A stretch of 64,000 bases of DNA from Flaviflagellibacter sp963786225 (GTDB lineage Bacteria > Pseudomonadota > Alphaproteobacteria > Rhizobiales > Methylopilaceae): NCBI GenBank assembly GCA_963786225.1, contig CAWAYQ010000016.1, positions 124,001 to 188,000 on the forward strand, read 5' to 3'. Within the stretch, counting starts at the first letter, position 1; each line of letters starts with the position of its first letter. A program made the position numbers and the translations under genes. This document shows positions 55,995 through 64,000 of this stretch, in pieces. A model generated the notes under the pieces. It made no database searches. It worked only from the letters and a program-made list of their open reading frames with translations, and was not told where the DNA came from.

Positions 55995-56855
55995 TCAATT
56001 CACCAGATTATACGTCTGCCCGGCTTTGCCGCCGACGCGGTTGAAGGCTTGGCGGGCGGCCGCGTTCTTCGGCGCGACCTGCACGGCGCGGGCGTAGGAG
56101 GCCTTGGCGCGCTCCCGGTCGTTCATGGCTTCATAGGCCTGGCCGCGGCCGATCCAGGCCTCCACGCTGCCCGGAGCCGTCGCCAGCGCGGTGTTGAAGT
56201 CGTCGAGCGCCGCCTTGGGGTCGTTCAGCGCGATATAGCTTATGCCGCGCGCGACGCGCGGCGGCACGGCATTGGCGTCGGCCGTGATGGCGCGGTTGAA
56301 GTCCTCGACCGCGAACATGTGCTGGCTCTGCGCCTGCTGGACGAGGCCGCGATTGTGATAGGCCTCGGCGTTGTGGCGATCGATCTCGATGACGCGGTTG
56401 TAATCGTTCAGCGCCATGTCGTACTGGCGTGCCTGCCGATAGAGATTGCCGCGTCCGAGATAGGCCGTGACGTAATTCGGATCGGCGGTGATGGCGCGCT
56501 CGTAATCGGCGAGCGCGAGCTGCTGTTGGCCGAGGCTGACCTGCGCGAGCGCGCGGTTGGCGTAGGCCTTGGCGAAATTCGGATCGAGCCGGAGCGCGGC
56601 GTCGAAATCGATCAGCGCTTCCTTGTACTTGCCGGCACGGGCCAGCGCCGAGCCGCGCGTGTTGTAGGCTTCCGGATCCTGCGGGTTCCTGGCGACGACG
56701 TCCGACAGCGAGGCGATGTTGACCTGCGAGCTGGCGGCGATTTCAGGGGAAAGCTTGACGTTCGAGGCAATCGTTTCGCATCCGGCAAGCGCGAGCGCGC
56801 AGCCGATCAGAAGAACGCTGCGTTTCAGCGGAATGACGGATACGGCGGACAGCAT
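55995..56855 (-). CDS. TPR-repeat lipoprotein
   Basis: A 286-residue precursor with a lipobox LAGC (C26) and six to seven TPR motifs (for example AYNTRGSALARAGKYKEALIDFDAALRLDP). Likely anchored to the periplasmic face of a membrane as a scaffold. ATG at 56855 is preferred over 56882 because the signal sequence follows. Function unknown. Confidence 0.88.
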   Translation of the reverse strand: MLSAVSVIPLKRSVLLIGCALALAGCETIASNVKLSPEIAASSQVNIASLSDVVARNPQDPEAYNTRGSALARAGKYKEALIDFDAALRLDPNFAKAYANRALAQVSLGQQQLALADYERAITADPNYVTAYLGRGNLYRQARQYDMALNDYNRVIEIDRHNAEAYHNRGLVQQAQSQHMFAVEDFNRAITADANAVPPRVARGISYIALNDPKAALDDFNTALATAPGSVEAWIGRGQAYEAMNDRERAKASYARAVQVAPKNAAARQAFNRVGGKAGQTYNLVN

Positions 56856-56921
56856 GCCTCGTGGTTCCCCGGGAGTTTCCATCTGCGGTCCGAATAAGGC
56901 GACAGTGGGACCCCAGAATGC

Positions 56922-56955
56922 GAAAAGCGCCCTCAGGTATAACCCACGGGCGCTT
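56922..56955 (-). terminator. Terminator of rpsU
   Basis: On the minus strand AAGCGCCC and GGGCGCTT form an 8-bp stem around a 15-nt loop, followed by TTTT. It lies 30 nt after the rpsU stop. Confidence 0.8.
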
Positions 56956-56984
56956 ACCAGATGCTTTCGCGTCTCTTCGCTCGA

Positions 56985-57215
56985 TCAGCGGGCGACGGGC
57001 TTCTTCATCGGGATCAGGCCTTCGCGCTGGGCGCGCTTACGGGCCAGTTTGCGGGCGCGGCGGACGGCCTCGGCCTTTTCGCGCGCCTTCTTTTCCGACG
57101 GCTTCTCGTAATGTCCGCGCAGCTTCATCTCACGGAAGATGCCCTCACGCTGCATCTTCTTCTTGAGCGCCTTGAGCGCCTGATCGACGTTGTTGTCGCG
57201 AACGAGAACCTGCAC
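56985..57215 (-). CDS. rpsU: 30S ribosomal protein S21
   Basis: A 76-residue basic protein: MQVLVRDNNVDQALKALKKK, REGIFREMKLRGHYEKPS, then an Arg/Lys/Ala-rich helical tail. S21 helps the 30S subunit bind mRNA near the anti-Shine-Dalgarno, which makes it relevant to the rreB-like mRNA. Upstream 57216-57339 should hold its promoter. Confidence 0.95.
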   Translation of the reverse strand: MQVLVRDNNVDQALKALKKKMQREGIFREMKLRGHYEKPSEKKAREKAEAVRRARKLARKRAQREGLIPMKKPVAR

Positions 57216-57339
57216 GGGCAGTCACTTTCCAATAAAAGTTGCGGAACGAGGCAGGGGAAGGAGCACCGAGGCGCCGCACGAACACTGCCGATTGGGTGAG
57301 CGTCTAGCATCCGAGTCGCGATTTGTCCACTCAGATAGC

Positions 57340-58434
57340 TCAGTTTTCGGGTGTCACGCGGTTGACGTGTCCCATTTTGCGGCCCGGCCGGGCGGTCCCC
57401 TTGCCGTAAAGGTGGATATGGACCCCCGGCGTGGCGGCGAGCCCCTGCCAGGCCTGGGCTTCATCGCCAAGGAGATTGGTCATTTCGGCCCGACCGAGGC
57501 GCTTCGCGCTGCCCAGCGGCCAGCCGGCGATGGCCCGGATATGCTGCTCGAACTGGCTGGTCTCGGCGCCGTCCTGCGTCCAGTGGCCGGAATTGTGAAC
57601 CCGGGGGGCGAGTTCGTTGACGAGGATGCGCTCGCGGCCTCCCTCATGGACCACGAACATCTCGACGCCGATGACGCCGACATAATCGAGCGCGTCGGCG
57701 ATCTTCCTCGCCATCGCGAAGGCCTCCGCACTGGTCTCGGTGGAGAGGGCGGACGGGACGGTCGAGGTGCGAAGAATATGGTTTTCGTGGCGGTTCTCGA
57801 CGACGTCGTAGGCCGCGAACTCGCCGTTTCTTCCGCGTGCGGCGACGACCGAGACTTCACGGTCGAACGGCACGAAGGCTTCGAGCACCGCCGGCTGGCC
57901 GCCGATCGCCGCAAACGCGGCATTGAGGTCCGCGCCGTCGCGGATCATGGTCTGGCCCTTGCCGTCATAGCCCAGGCGCCGCGTCTTCAGCACAGAAGGG
58001 CGGCCGATCTGCGCCAATGCGGCTTCGAGTTCGTCCACATTGTTCACTTCGGCGAAATCGGCGATGGCGATATCGAGACCGCGCAGAAAAGTCTTTTCCG
58101 CGAGCCGGTCCTGCGTCGTCGCGAGCGCGCGGACGCCGGGATAAAGCGGCTTTGCCTGCGCGAGGATATCGGCGGTGCGGGCGGGAACGTTCTCGAATTC
58201 GTAGGTGACGAGATCGACCTCTGCCGCGAAACGGATCAGCGCCTGCTCGTCCTCATAGGCGGCCTGCGTGTGCGCCGCCGCGACATCGAAGGCCGGGCCG
58301 GTGTCCGGACAGAAAATATGAACCTTGAATCCGAGCCGCGCCGCATCGAGGGCGAGCATGCGGCCGAGCTGGCCGCCGCCGAGAATCCCGATGGTCGCGC
58401 CCGGCGGGAGCGCGCTGGAATTGTCGTGTGGCAA
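57340..58434 (-). CDS. purK: N5-carboxyaminoimidazole ribonucleotide synthase
   Basis: An ATP-grasp enzyme making N5-CAIR from AIR, bicarbonate and ATP in purine synthesis. Motifs: IGILGGGQLGRMLALDAARLG, LKTRRLGYDGKGQ and ILVNELAPRVHNSGHWT. The frame is open to an ATG at 58494 inside purE, but a TTG at 58434, just after the purE stop and downstream of GGAAAG, gives a more normal N terminus (about 364 residues). Operon with purE. Confidence 0.94.
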   Translation of the reverse strand: MPHDNSSALPPGATIGILGGGQLGRMLALDAARLGFKVHIFCPDTGPAFDVAAAHTQAAYEDEQALIRFAAEVDLVTYEFENVPARTADILAQAKPLYPGVRALATTQDRLAEKTFLRGLDIAIADFAEVNNVDELEAALAQIGRPSVLKTRRLGYDGKGQTMIRDGADLNAAFAAIGGQPAVLEAFVPFDREVSVVAARGRNGEFAAYDVVENRHENHILRTSTVPSALSTETSAEAFAMARKIADALDYVGVIGVEMFVVHEGGRERILVNELAPRVHNSGHWTQDGAETSQFEQHIRAIAGWPLGSAKRLGRAEMTNLLGDEAQAWQGLAATPGVHIHLYGKGTARPGRKMGHVNRVTPEN

Positions 58435-58436
58435 AA

Positions 58437-58937
58437 TCAGGCGCTTTCCGTGGTCGGGGTTTCCGCGATCTTCGCGGTCTGGCGGCTGCGCCAATCGTCA
58501 AGACGCGCGGCGAGCGCGGGATCGTGCAATGCCAGAACGCTCGCGGCGAGAAGCGCGGCGTTGATCGCGCCGGCTTTGCCGATGGCGAGCGTGCCCACCG
58601 GTATGCCGGCGGGCATCTGGACGATGGACAGAAGCGAATCCATGCCCGACAGCGCCTTCGTCTCGACCGGCACGCCGAACACGGGAAGCGGGGTCATGGA
58701 GGCCGTCATGCCCGGCAGATGGGCGGCGCCGCCGGCGCCCGCGATGATAACCTGAAAACCCTCGGCCCTCGCGCCCTTGGCGAAGGCATAGAGCCGGTCC
58801 GGGGTACGATGGGCGGAAACGATTCGCGTGTCATAGCCGACCGCGAGGGCATCCAGCAGCTCCGCAGAGTGCTGCATGACCTCCCAGTCCGACTGGCTGC
58901 CCATTATGATGGCGACAGGGCGCCCCTGTTCAGCCAT
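58437..58937 (-). CDS. purE: N5-carboxyaminoimidazole ribonucleotide mutase
   Basis: A 166-residue class I PurE: VAIIMGSQSDWEVMQHSAELL, RIVSAHRTPDR and AGAGGAAHLPGM carry the active site that moves the carboxylate from N5 to C4. AAGGAG lies 9 nt before ATG at 58937; an upstream frame extension to 59072 has no support. It is followed immediately by purK. Confidence 0.96.
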   Translation of the reverse strand: MAEQGRPVAIIMGSQSDWEVMQHSAELLDALAVGYDTRIVSAHRTPDRLYAFAKGARAEGFQVIIAGAGGAAHLPGMTASMTPLPVFGVPVETKALSGMDSLLSIVQMPAGIPVGTLAIGKAGAINAALLAASVLALHDPALAARLDDWRSRQTAKIAETPTTESA

Positions 58938-59089
58938 GGCCGAACGCTCCTTCAGCCCCCGGAAAAGAAGCGGCGGACTATACGGAGCGGTCCGTAAGGA
59001 GGCAAGGCACGGACCGATCTCCAGAGAGCGTCGTTTGCATGACAAGCGTGCTTGGTTAAGCTCCGCGCCCAAACCGGAGAGAGCGCTTC

Positions 59090-60010
59090 ATGGCCGTCGC
59101 CGAATTCGATCCTTACAAACTGTCGTCGCCCAGGGCGTTTTTGCTGCGCATGCTCGTCTTCGTGCTGCTGGTGGGCTTTCTCGTCCTCATCCTGCACGAG
59201 CAGATCAGGCGGGCGTTTCTTGCAAATCCCGGCCTGAACGGCCTGATCTTCGGCGTCCTGTTCATCGGCATCGTGCTGGCCTTCCGGCAGGTGATTCGCC
59301 TCTTCCGCGAAGTGCGCTGGGTCAACGACTTCCGGATATCGGATCCGGGGCTCGCGCTGCGCGACGCTCCGGTTCTCCTGGCGCCGATGGCGTCCCTGCT
59401 CGGCAATCGTCTGGGCCGCGCCTCGATCTCGACGCTGACATTGCGTTCCATTCTCGATTCCGTCGGCACCCGCCTCGACGAGGCGCGCGATATCGGACGC
59501 TATCTCACGGGGCTTCTGGTTTTCCTCGGCCTGCTCGGCACCTTCTGGGGCCTGCTCGAAACCGTCTCGTCCGTCGGCGCCGTGATCTCCGGCCTGTCCG
59601 TACAGGGAGACGCCGCCGTCGTGTTCGACGACCTGAAGCGGGGCCTGGGAGAGCCCCTGAGCGGCATGGGCATTGCGTTCTCGTCCTCGCTCTTCGGCCT
59701 CGCCGGATCGCTCGTCCTCGGCTTTCTCGACCTTCAGGCGGGCCAGGCGCAGAACCGCTTCTATAACGAGCTTGAGGACTGGCTGTCCGGCACCGTGGCC
59801 GACGCCCGGATCGAGGGCGATGAGGGCGACTTCGCCGGCGGCGCTCCCGATCACGCCATCGCCCGGCTGACCGAGGGGATGGGAACGCTCATCGCGCATC
59901 TGCGCGCGGAGCAGGGGCTGATCCGCGAATGGATGCAGAAACAGGCCGGTGAGACGGAAGAAATCCGCCGCATGCTCGGGCGTACACCAGCCAAGCGCGA
60001 GAAGGATTAG
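59090..60010 (+). CDS. MotA/TolQ/ExbB-family proton channel protein
   Basis: A 306-residue membrane protein: two N-terminal helices, a cytoplasmic stretch, then two helices with the family core LTGLLVFLGLLGTFWGLLETV and GMGIAFSSSLFGLAGSLVLGFL. The C-terminal 60 residues are charged and helical. This is the channel half of a stator-like pair with the next gene, three bases away. It is not a standard flagellar MotA; conserved pairs like this occur in many Rhizobiales with no assigned machine. Confidence 0.85.
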   Translation: MAVAEFDPYKLSSPRAFLLRMLVFVLLVGFLVLILHEQIRRAFLANPGLNGLIFGVLFIGIVLAFRQVIRLFREVRWVNDFRISDPGLALRDAPVLLAPMASLLGNRLGRASISTLTLRSILDSVGTRLDEARDIGRYLTGLLVFLGLLGTFWGLLETVSSVGAVISGLSVQGDAAVVFDDLKRGLGEPLSGMGIAFSSSLFGLAGSLVLGFLDLQAGQAQNRFYNELEDWLSGTVADARIEGDEGDFAGGAPDHAIARLTEGMGTLIAHLRAEQGLIREWMQKQAGETEEIRRMLGRTPAKREKD

Positions 60011-60012
60011 TC

Positions 60013-61023
60013 ATGGCGCGAAGTCGCAGGCGCGAGCGCCAAGTCGATTACTGGCCGGGATTTGTCGACGCGCTCGCGACATTGCTCATGGCCATCATCT
60101 TTCTGCTGTCGGTGTTCGTCGTCGCGCAGTTCATCCTGTCGCGCGAGGTGTCCGGCAAGGACACCGCACTTCAACGCCTGAACGCGCAGATTGCGGAACT
60201 GACGGAATCGCTTGCCATGGAGCGCTCGGGCAAACGCGCGACCGAGGACGAGCTTGCCGCCCTGCAGGCTTCGCTCGCGGGCGCCGAGGCCGAACGTGAC
60301 CGGCTGCGCGGCGAACGCGACGGCGCGGGTGCCGGGCAGGCACAAACGCAGACGCTGACGACGGAACTCGACCAGCAGCGCGACATATCGAGCCGCGCTC
60401 TCGCGCAGGTCGAACTTCTCAACCAGCAGATTTCGGCGTTGCGCCGCCAGATCGGCGCGCTGGAACAGGCCCTGGATGCTTCCGAGGCGCGAGGCCGCGA
60501 AAGCAATGCCAAGATCGCCGATCTCGGTTCGCGGCTGAACGTGGCCCTGGCGCAGCGCGTGCAGGAACTCGCGCGCTACCGGTCCGACTTCTTCGGGCGC
60601 CTGCGCGAAATTCTCGGCGACCGTCCGGATATTCGCGTCGTCGGCGACCGCTTCGTGTTTCCGTCCGAGGTGTTTTTCAGCGTCGGTTCGGCGGCGATCT
60701 CGCCATCGGGCCTCCAGGAACTGGACAAGCTGGCGGACGCCCTGAAGCAGCTCGAACGGGATATCCCGACCGAGATCAACTGGGTCCTGCGCGTCGACGG
60801 GCATACCGACAAGAGACCGCAGCGGTCCGCTCAATTCCCGTCGAACTGGGAGCTTTCGGCCGGGCGCGCGATCGAGGTCGTGAAATATCTGATCTCGAAG
60901 GGCATCTCGCCGCAGCGCCTCGTTGCGGCGGGCTTCGGCGAGTTCCAGCCGCTCGATCCGGCGGACACCGAGGAAGCGTATGCGAAGAACCGCAGGCTCG
61001 AGCTGAAGGTGACGGAGCGGTAG
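60013..61023 (+). CDS. OmpA/MotB-family peptidoglycan-binding protein with coiled coil
   Basis: A 336-residue protein: one N-terminal membrane helix with a likely ion-path acid (WPGFVDALATLLMAIIFLLSVFV), a coiled coil at about 50-180 (LNAQIAELTESLAME, LEQALDASEARGRE) and a C-terminal OmpA domain (WVLRVDGHTDKRP, ELSAGRAIEVVKYL, NRRLELKV). It would anchor the MotA-like channel to the wall across the periplasm. Partner of the preceding gene. Confidence 0.87.
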   Translation: MARSRRRERQVDYWPGFVDALATLLMAIIFLLSVFVVAQFILSREVSGKDTALQRLNAQIAELTESLAMERSGKRATEDELAALQASLAGAEAERDRLRGERDGAGAGQAQTQTLTTELDQQRDISSRALAQVELLNQQISALRRQIGALEQALDASEARGRESNAKIADLGSRLNVALAQRVQELARYRSDFFGRLREILGDRPDIRVVGDRFVFPSEVFFSVGSAAISPSGLQELDKLADALKQLERDIPTEINWVLRVDGHTDKRPQRSAQFPSNWELSAGRAIEVVKYLISKGISPQRLVAAGFGEFQPLDPADTEEAYAKNRRLELKVTER

Positions 61024-61029
61024 CTTTTT

Positions 61030-61073
61030 CTCGCACTCCCGCCTGAACTCGGATGTTCCCGAGTTCAGCTCGC
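61030..61073. repeat. Single palindrome of the nested family
   Basis: A palindrome on CTGAACTCGG/CCGAGTTCAG with a 6-nt loop (61043-61068), preceded by CTCCCGC, lies between convergent genes; the host REP arms are reduced here. It might also act as a terminator. Confidence 0.6.
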
Positions 61074-61074
61074 A

Positions 61075-62856
61075 TCACTCAGCCAGCACCCTTTCATCGA
61101 ACTGCAGATGCGCAAGGCGTGCGTACAGCCCGTCCCTGGCCACGAGTTCGGCATGGGTTCCCTGCTCGACCACGCGGCCCTCGTCGAGAACGAGGATGCG
61201 GTCGGCGCGAAGGACGGTTGCGAGGCGATGCGCGACGACGAGCGTCGTCCTGCCCTTCATCAGGCGCCCAAGCGCTTCCTGAACGAGCGCTTCGCTTTCG
61301 GCGTCGAGCGCGGAGGTCGCCTCATCCAGGAGCAGGATCGGCGCGTCGCGCAGGATCGCGCGGGCGATGGCCAGGCGCTGGCGCTGGCCGCCGGAAAGCG
61401 TGACGCCGCGCTCGCCGACTTCGGTGTCGTAGCCTTCGGGCAAAGCACGCAGAAACGTATCGGCGGCGGCATCGCGCGCGGCGGCTTCGACCTCGGCGTC
61501 GGTCGCGCCCGGACGGCCGAAGCGGATGTTCTCGCGTGCGGTCGCGGCGAACACGACGGGGTCCTGCGGAACGAGAGCCATGCGGCCGCGCAGATCGGAA
61601 AGGGATGCCGTGCGTACATCGACGCCATCGACGAGAACCCGGCCCTGCTGCGGATCGTAGAAGCGCAGCAGAAGATGGAAGAGCGTCGATTTGCCGGCGC
61701 CGGACGGGCCGACGAGCGCCACCGTCTCTCCGGGGTTCACGCTGAATCCGATATCGTTCAGCACCGTCGAGGCCGGGCGCGCGGGATAAGAGAAGTGGAT
61801 GCTGTCGAAGGCGATTTCGCCTTTCGGCGGGACCGGCAACGGAACGGGATGTTTCGGCTCTTCGATGTCCGGCACGATGCGCAGGAGCTCGTCGAGACGC
61901 TCGGCCGCGCCGGCGGCCTGGCTGACATCGCCCCACACTTCCGAAATCTGTGCCAGAGCTCCCGCCGCAAAGACCGCGTAGAGAACGAATTGTCCGAGCA
62001 GGCCCGCGGTCATGCGTCCGGCCAGCACGTCGGTCGCGCCCCACCACAGGATGCCCACGACGCTCGCGAAAACGAAGAAGATGACGACCGCGGTGAGGAA
62101 CGCGCGTGTCATGGTCGCCGCGCGCGAGCCTTCGTAGGCCCGCTCGACGGCAAGGTCGTAGCGTTCGGAAAGCTGGGCTTCCGCGGTGAAGGCCTGGATT
62201 GTACGCATCGAGCCCACGGCCTCGCCCGCGAGCGCGGAGGCATCGGCCAGGGTGTCCTGCGCGGTGCGCGAGCGGCGCTGCACGGTGCGTCCGAAGGCGA
62301 CGAGCGGCAGAACGATGAAGGGAATGGCGATCAGGACGAGCGCCGACAGACGCGGGCTCGTATAGACCATCATGCCGGCCGCGCCGAAGAACAGGAACAG
62401 GTTGCGCAGCGCGACGGAGGCCGAAGCGCCGAAGGTCGATTTGATGAGCGTCGTGTCGGCGGTGAGCCTGGAGACCAGTTCGCCGGCGCGGGCATTGTCG
62501 TAAAAGCTCGGCGACAACTCCGCGAGATGGGAGACGACGGAGGAACGGACGTCGGCAACGACGCGCTCGCCGAGCGTCATGACAAGGTAATAGCGCGCGG
62601 CGCTGGCGCAGGCGAGCAGGCCGGCGACCGCGATCATCGTGCCGAAATACAGATCGACGATGCCGCCCCGATCGGTCGAGAACCCGAAATCGACGATGCG
62701 GCGCAGCGCGAGCGGCACGACCAAGGTTGCCGCGGAGGCGATCACCAGAGCCAGGAAGGCAAGTGCGATCCGTCCCTTGTAGCGCAGGGCGAAGGGCGCG
62801 AGCGCGAGCAGGGGCCGAAGCCGGCGGGAGCGAGGAGACGTCTGGGTTTCGGTCAT
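61075..62856 (-). CDS. ABC exporter (fused permease and ATPase)
   Basis: A 593-residue half-transporter: six membrane helices (residues about 20-320) and a nucleotide-binding domain with Walker A GPSGAGKST, the signature LSGGQRQRLAIARAIL and Walker B ILLLDEATSALD. Resembles MsbA/lipid-A- and multidrug-type exporters acting as a homodimer. The substrate is unknown. Preceded by a divergent rpmE. Confidence 0.92.
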   Translation of the reverse strand: MTETQTSPRSRRLRPLLALAPFALRYKGRIALAFLALVIASAATLVVPLALRRIVDFGFSTDRGGIVDLYFGTMIAVAGLLACASAARYYLVMTLGERVVADVRSSVVSHLAELSPSFYDNARAGELVSRLTADTTLIKSTFGASASVALRNLFLFFGAAGMMVYTSPRLSALVLIAIPFIVLPLVAFGRTVQRRSRTAQDTLADASALAGEAVGSMRTIQAFTAEAQLSERYDLAVERAYEGSRAATMTRAFLTAVVIFFVFASVVGILWWGATDVLAGRMTAGLLGQFVLYAVFAAGALAQISEVWGDVSQAAGAAERLDELLRIVPDIEEPKHPVPLPVPPKGEIAFDSIHFSYPARPASTVLNDIGFSVNPGETVALVGPSGAGKSTLFHLLLRFYDPQQGRVLVDGVDVRTASLSDLRGRMALVPQDPVVFAATARENIRFGRPGATDAEVEAAARDAAADTFLRALPEGYDTEVGERGVTLSGGQRQRLAIARAILRDAPILLLDEATSALDAESEALVQEALGRLMKGRTTLVVAHRLATVLRADRILVLDEGRVVEQGTHAELVARDGLYARLAHLQFDERVLAE

Positions 62857-63018
62857 GGCTATCTACGGACCATGCCCACCGGGCGGCGGCGGAGGCAAGG
62901 GGCGGGCTCTCAGCCAAGATGACGCGGAAGGGTTGCCCCGGAGACCCCATTCCGCTATAGCGGCGCCTTCCTGAATTTCCCAATTATCCGAGGGTGCCTG
63001 GCGCCCGCGAGGCGAGCC

Positions 63019-63249
63019 ATGAAAAGCGACATCCACCCCGACTATCACTTCATCAAGGTCGTGATGACCGACGGCACCGAGTACCAGACTCGCTCGACCT
63101 ACGGCAAAGAGGGCGACACGCTGGCGCTCGACATCGACCCGAAGACCCATCCGGCCTGGACCGGCGGCGAACAGAAGCTTCTGGACCGCGCCGGCCGCGT
63201 GTCGAAGTTCTCGGCCCGCTTCGGCTCGATCGGCGCCGCGAAGCGCTGA
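63019..63249 (+). CDS. rpmE: 50S ribosomal protein L31 (cysteine-free form)
   Basis: A 76-residue protein: MKSDIHPDYHFIKVVMTDGT, YQTRSTYGKEGD and RVSKFSARFG, the L31 pattern. It lacks the CxxC zinc pair, so it is the zinc-independent type. GAGG precedes the ATG and a strong terminator follows. Confidence 0.94.
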   Translation: MKSDIHPDYHFIKVVMTDGTEYQTRSTYGKEGDTLALDIDPKTHPAWTGGEQKLLDRAGRVSKFSARFGSIGAAKR

Positions 63250-63268
63250 TTTTCGGGTTCCCGAATGC

Positions 63269-63299
63269 AAAAAGCCCCGCGAAAGCGGGGCTTTTTTTG
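63269..63299 (+). terminator. Rho-independent terminator of rpmE
   Basis: AAAAAGCCCCGC, loop GAAA, GCGGGGCTTTTTTT: a 12-bp stem with a GNRA loop and a long T-run, 20 nt after the stop. Confidence 0.94.
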
Positions 63300-63304
63300 T
63301 TTTT

Positions 63305-63475
63305 CCCCTCTCCTGCGAAGCGGGAGAGGGCGGAGGCGCGGCAGCGCCGGGGTGAGGGCGATGACGATAGAAGTGATTTAGGCGAAGGTTTTAGAACGTG
63401 ATGAGCATCGTGCTTGCCCTCACCCCGGTTGCCTGACGGCAACTCGACCCTCTCCCGCTTCGCAGGAGAGGGGAA
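63305..63475. repeat. Inverted pair of family A REP-like elements
   Basis: CTCTCCTGCGAAGCGGGAGAG with GGGGTGAGGGCGATGACG on the left; the reverse copy, ending CTCTCCCGCTTCGCAGGAGAG, on the right. Neither tip is interrupted, so these serve as empty sites for comparison. Confidence 0.8.
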
Positions 63476-63482
63476 GAAAGGC

Positions 63483-64000
63483 CTAACCCGCCGCGAATGC
63501 CGTGCGCAGCAGCGCAAGCTGGCTTTCAATCGGGTTGGCACGGACTTCGTCGCCCCGTCCGTTGATCTGGCTTTCCAGCATCAAAACGCGGCCCTGAAGG
63601 CGCTCGGTGCGCTCGACGAGCTCGCGCAGGCGCTCGGGCAGGCTGCCGAACGTCTCGGCGGAAATGGTCGAGCGGCCGGTCGTGAGCTTGACCTTGCCCT
63701 TTTCCTGCTTGGCCTGATCCTGGTTCATCTCGCCTTCATTCGCGGCGCGCTGGATCAGAAGCCAGGACGCGATCTGCATGAGGCGGGTCGTCAGGCGCAT
63801 GCTCTCGGTGGCGTAAGCGAGGGCTGCCGCGCGGGCGAGCTTGCGGCTCTCTTCGCGGCCCTCGCCGTCGAGATAGGCGGCGGTCTCTTCGACAAGCGAC
63901 ATGCCCTCGCGGAACAGCGTTCTAAAGCCTTCCGAGGACACGAGTTTCTGGCCAAAGGAAACGAATTCTCCCTCGCGGTCGGCCTGTTCGGACGTCTCGC
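63483..64000 (-). CDS. DUF1465 (RcdA family) protein, 5' end outside window
   Basis: About 172 residues are visible. The frame continues past a GTG at 63941 to the window edge (ETSEQADREGEFVSFGQKL), so the true start is outside. FREGMSLVEETAAYLDGEGR and YATESMRLTTRLMQIASWLL match the DUF1465/RcdA family. In Caulobacter RcdA is an adaptor for ClpXP degradation of CtrA and other proteins. The C-terminal half has a helical LVERTERLQGRVLMLESQI segment. Function here is by family only. Confidence 0.9.
   Translation of the reverse strand, partial: ETSEQADREGEFVSFGQKLVSSEGFRTLFREGMSLVEETAAYLDGEGREESRKLARAAALAYATESMRLTTRLMQIASWLLIQRAANEGEMNQDQAKQEKGKVKLTTGRSTISAETFGSLPERLRELVERTERLQGRVLMLESQINGRGDEVRANPIESQLALLRTAFAAG

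Overview
The window is GC-rich alphaproteobacterial chromosome, most likely from the order Hyphomicrobiales (Rhizobiales). Support comes from the gene families present: split PntAA/PntAB/PntB transhydrogenase, GapR (DUF2312), an RcdA-family DUF1465 protein, the aa3-oxidase subunit IV family, DUF1244, DUF1036, DUF882, DUF1236, cysteine-free ribosomal proteins L31 and L36, and a very long Shine-Dalgarno small gene of the kind described in Bradyrhizobiaceae. No rRNA, tRNA, CRISPR array, integrase or transposase gene was recognised. Both ends cut through genes: an MFS transporter on the left and the DUF1465 gene on the right.

Layout. 1-9.7 kb: MFS tail, an rreB-like micro-gene, a tusA-cysJ-cysI sulfite reduction operon, mobB/mobA, a single-domain response regulator, 5-oxoprolinase subunits (pxpBC divergent from pxpA) and a lytic transglycosylase. 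9.7-14.6 kb: an accessory zone of duplicated REP-like hairpins, broken 3' gene ends, two small secreted proteins, then an AT-richer block with a SIR2-like DUF4917 protein, a Clp N-domain protein and an overlapping gene that appears to start with CTG. 14.9-21 kb: gltBD glutamate synthase. 21-36.3 kb: envelope and housekeeping genes (SGNH hydrolase, MltB-type transglycosylase, galE, galU, a beta-barrel protein, kdsD, a MotA/MotB pair, NfeD/SPFH, rpmJ, gapR). 36.4-43.8 kb: a probable uronate/aldarate uptake and oxidation island (FCD regulator, TctBA, TctC, uronate dehydrogenase-like and lactonase-like enzymes, FAD oxidase). 44-64 kb: DUF882 and L,D-transpeptidase wall enzymes, an NtrC-type regulator, oligoendopeptidase F with a haem N-demethylase-like partner, the pnt operon, rpsU, purEK, a second MotA/OmpA pair, an ABC exporter, rpmE and the RcdA-family gene.

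The commonest non-coding structure is REP-like DNA between genes. At least nine intergenic gaps hold hairpins of the CTCTCC...GGAGAGG type, often as inverted pairs. In several, the hairpin tip is interrupted by a second structure of about 60 nt: two palindromes built on ACTCGG/CCGAGT or AGTCGGG/CCCGACT and joined by a CACTTGA-like spacer. One duplicated locus (about 9.88-10.29 kb) shows an empty and a filled site side by side. This nested element, the rreB-like gene, the tandem array of gene 3' ends and the SIR2-like/Clp_N block are the most interesting content.
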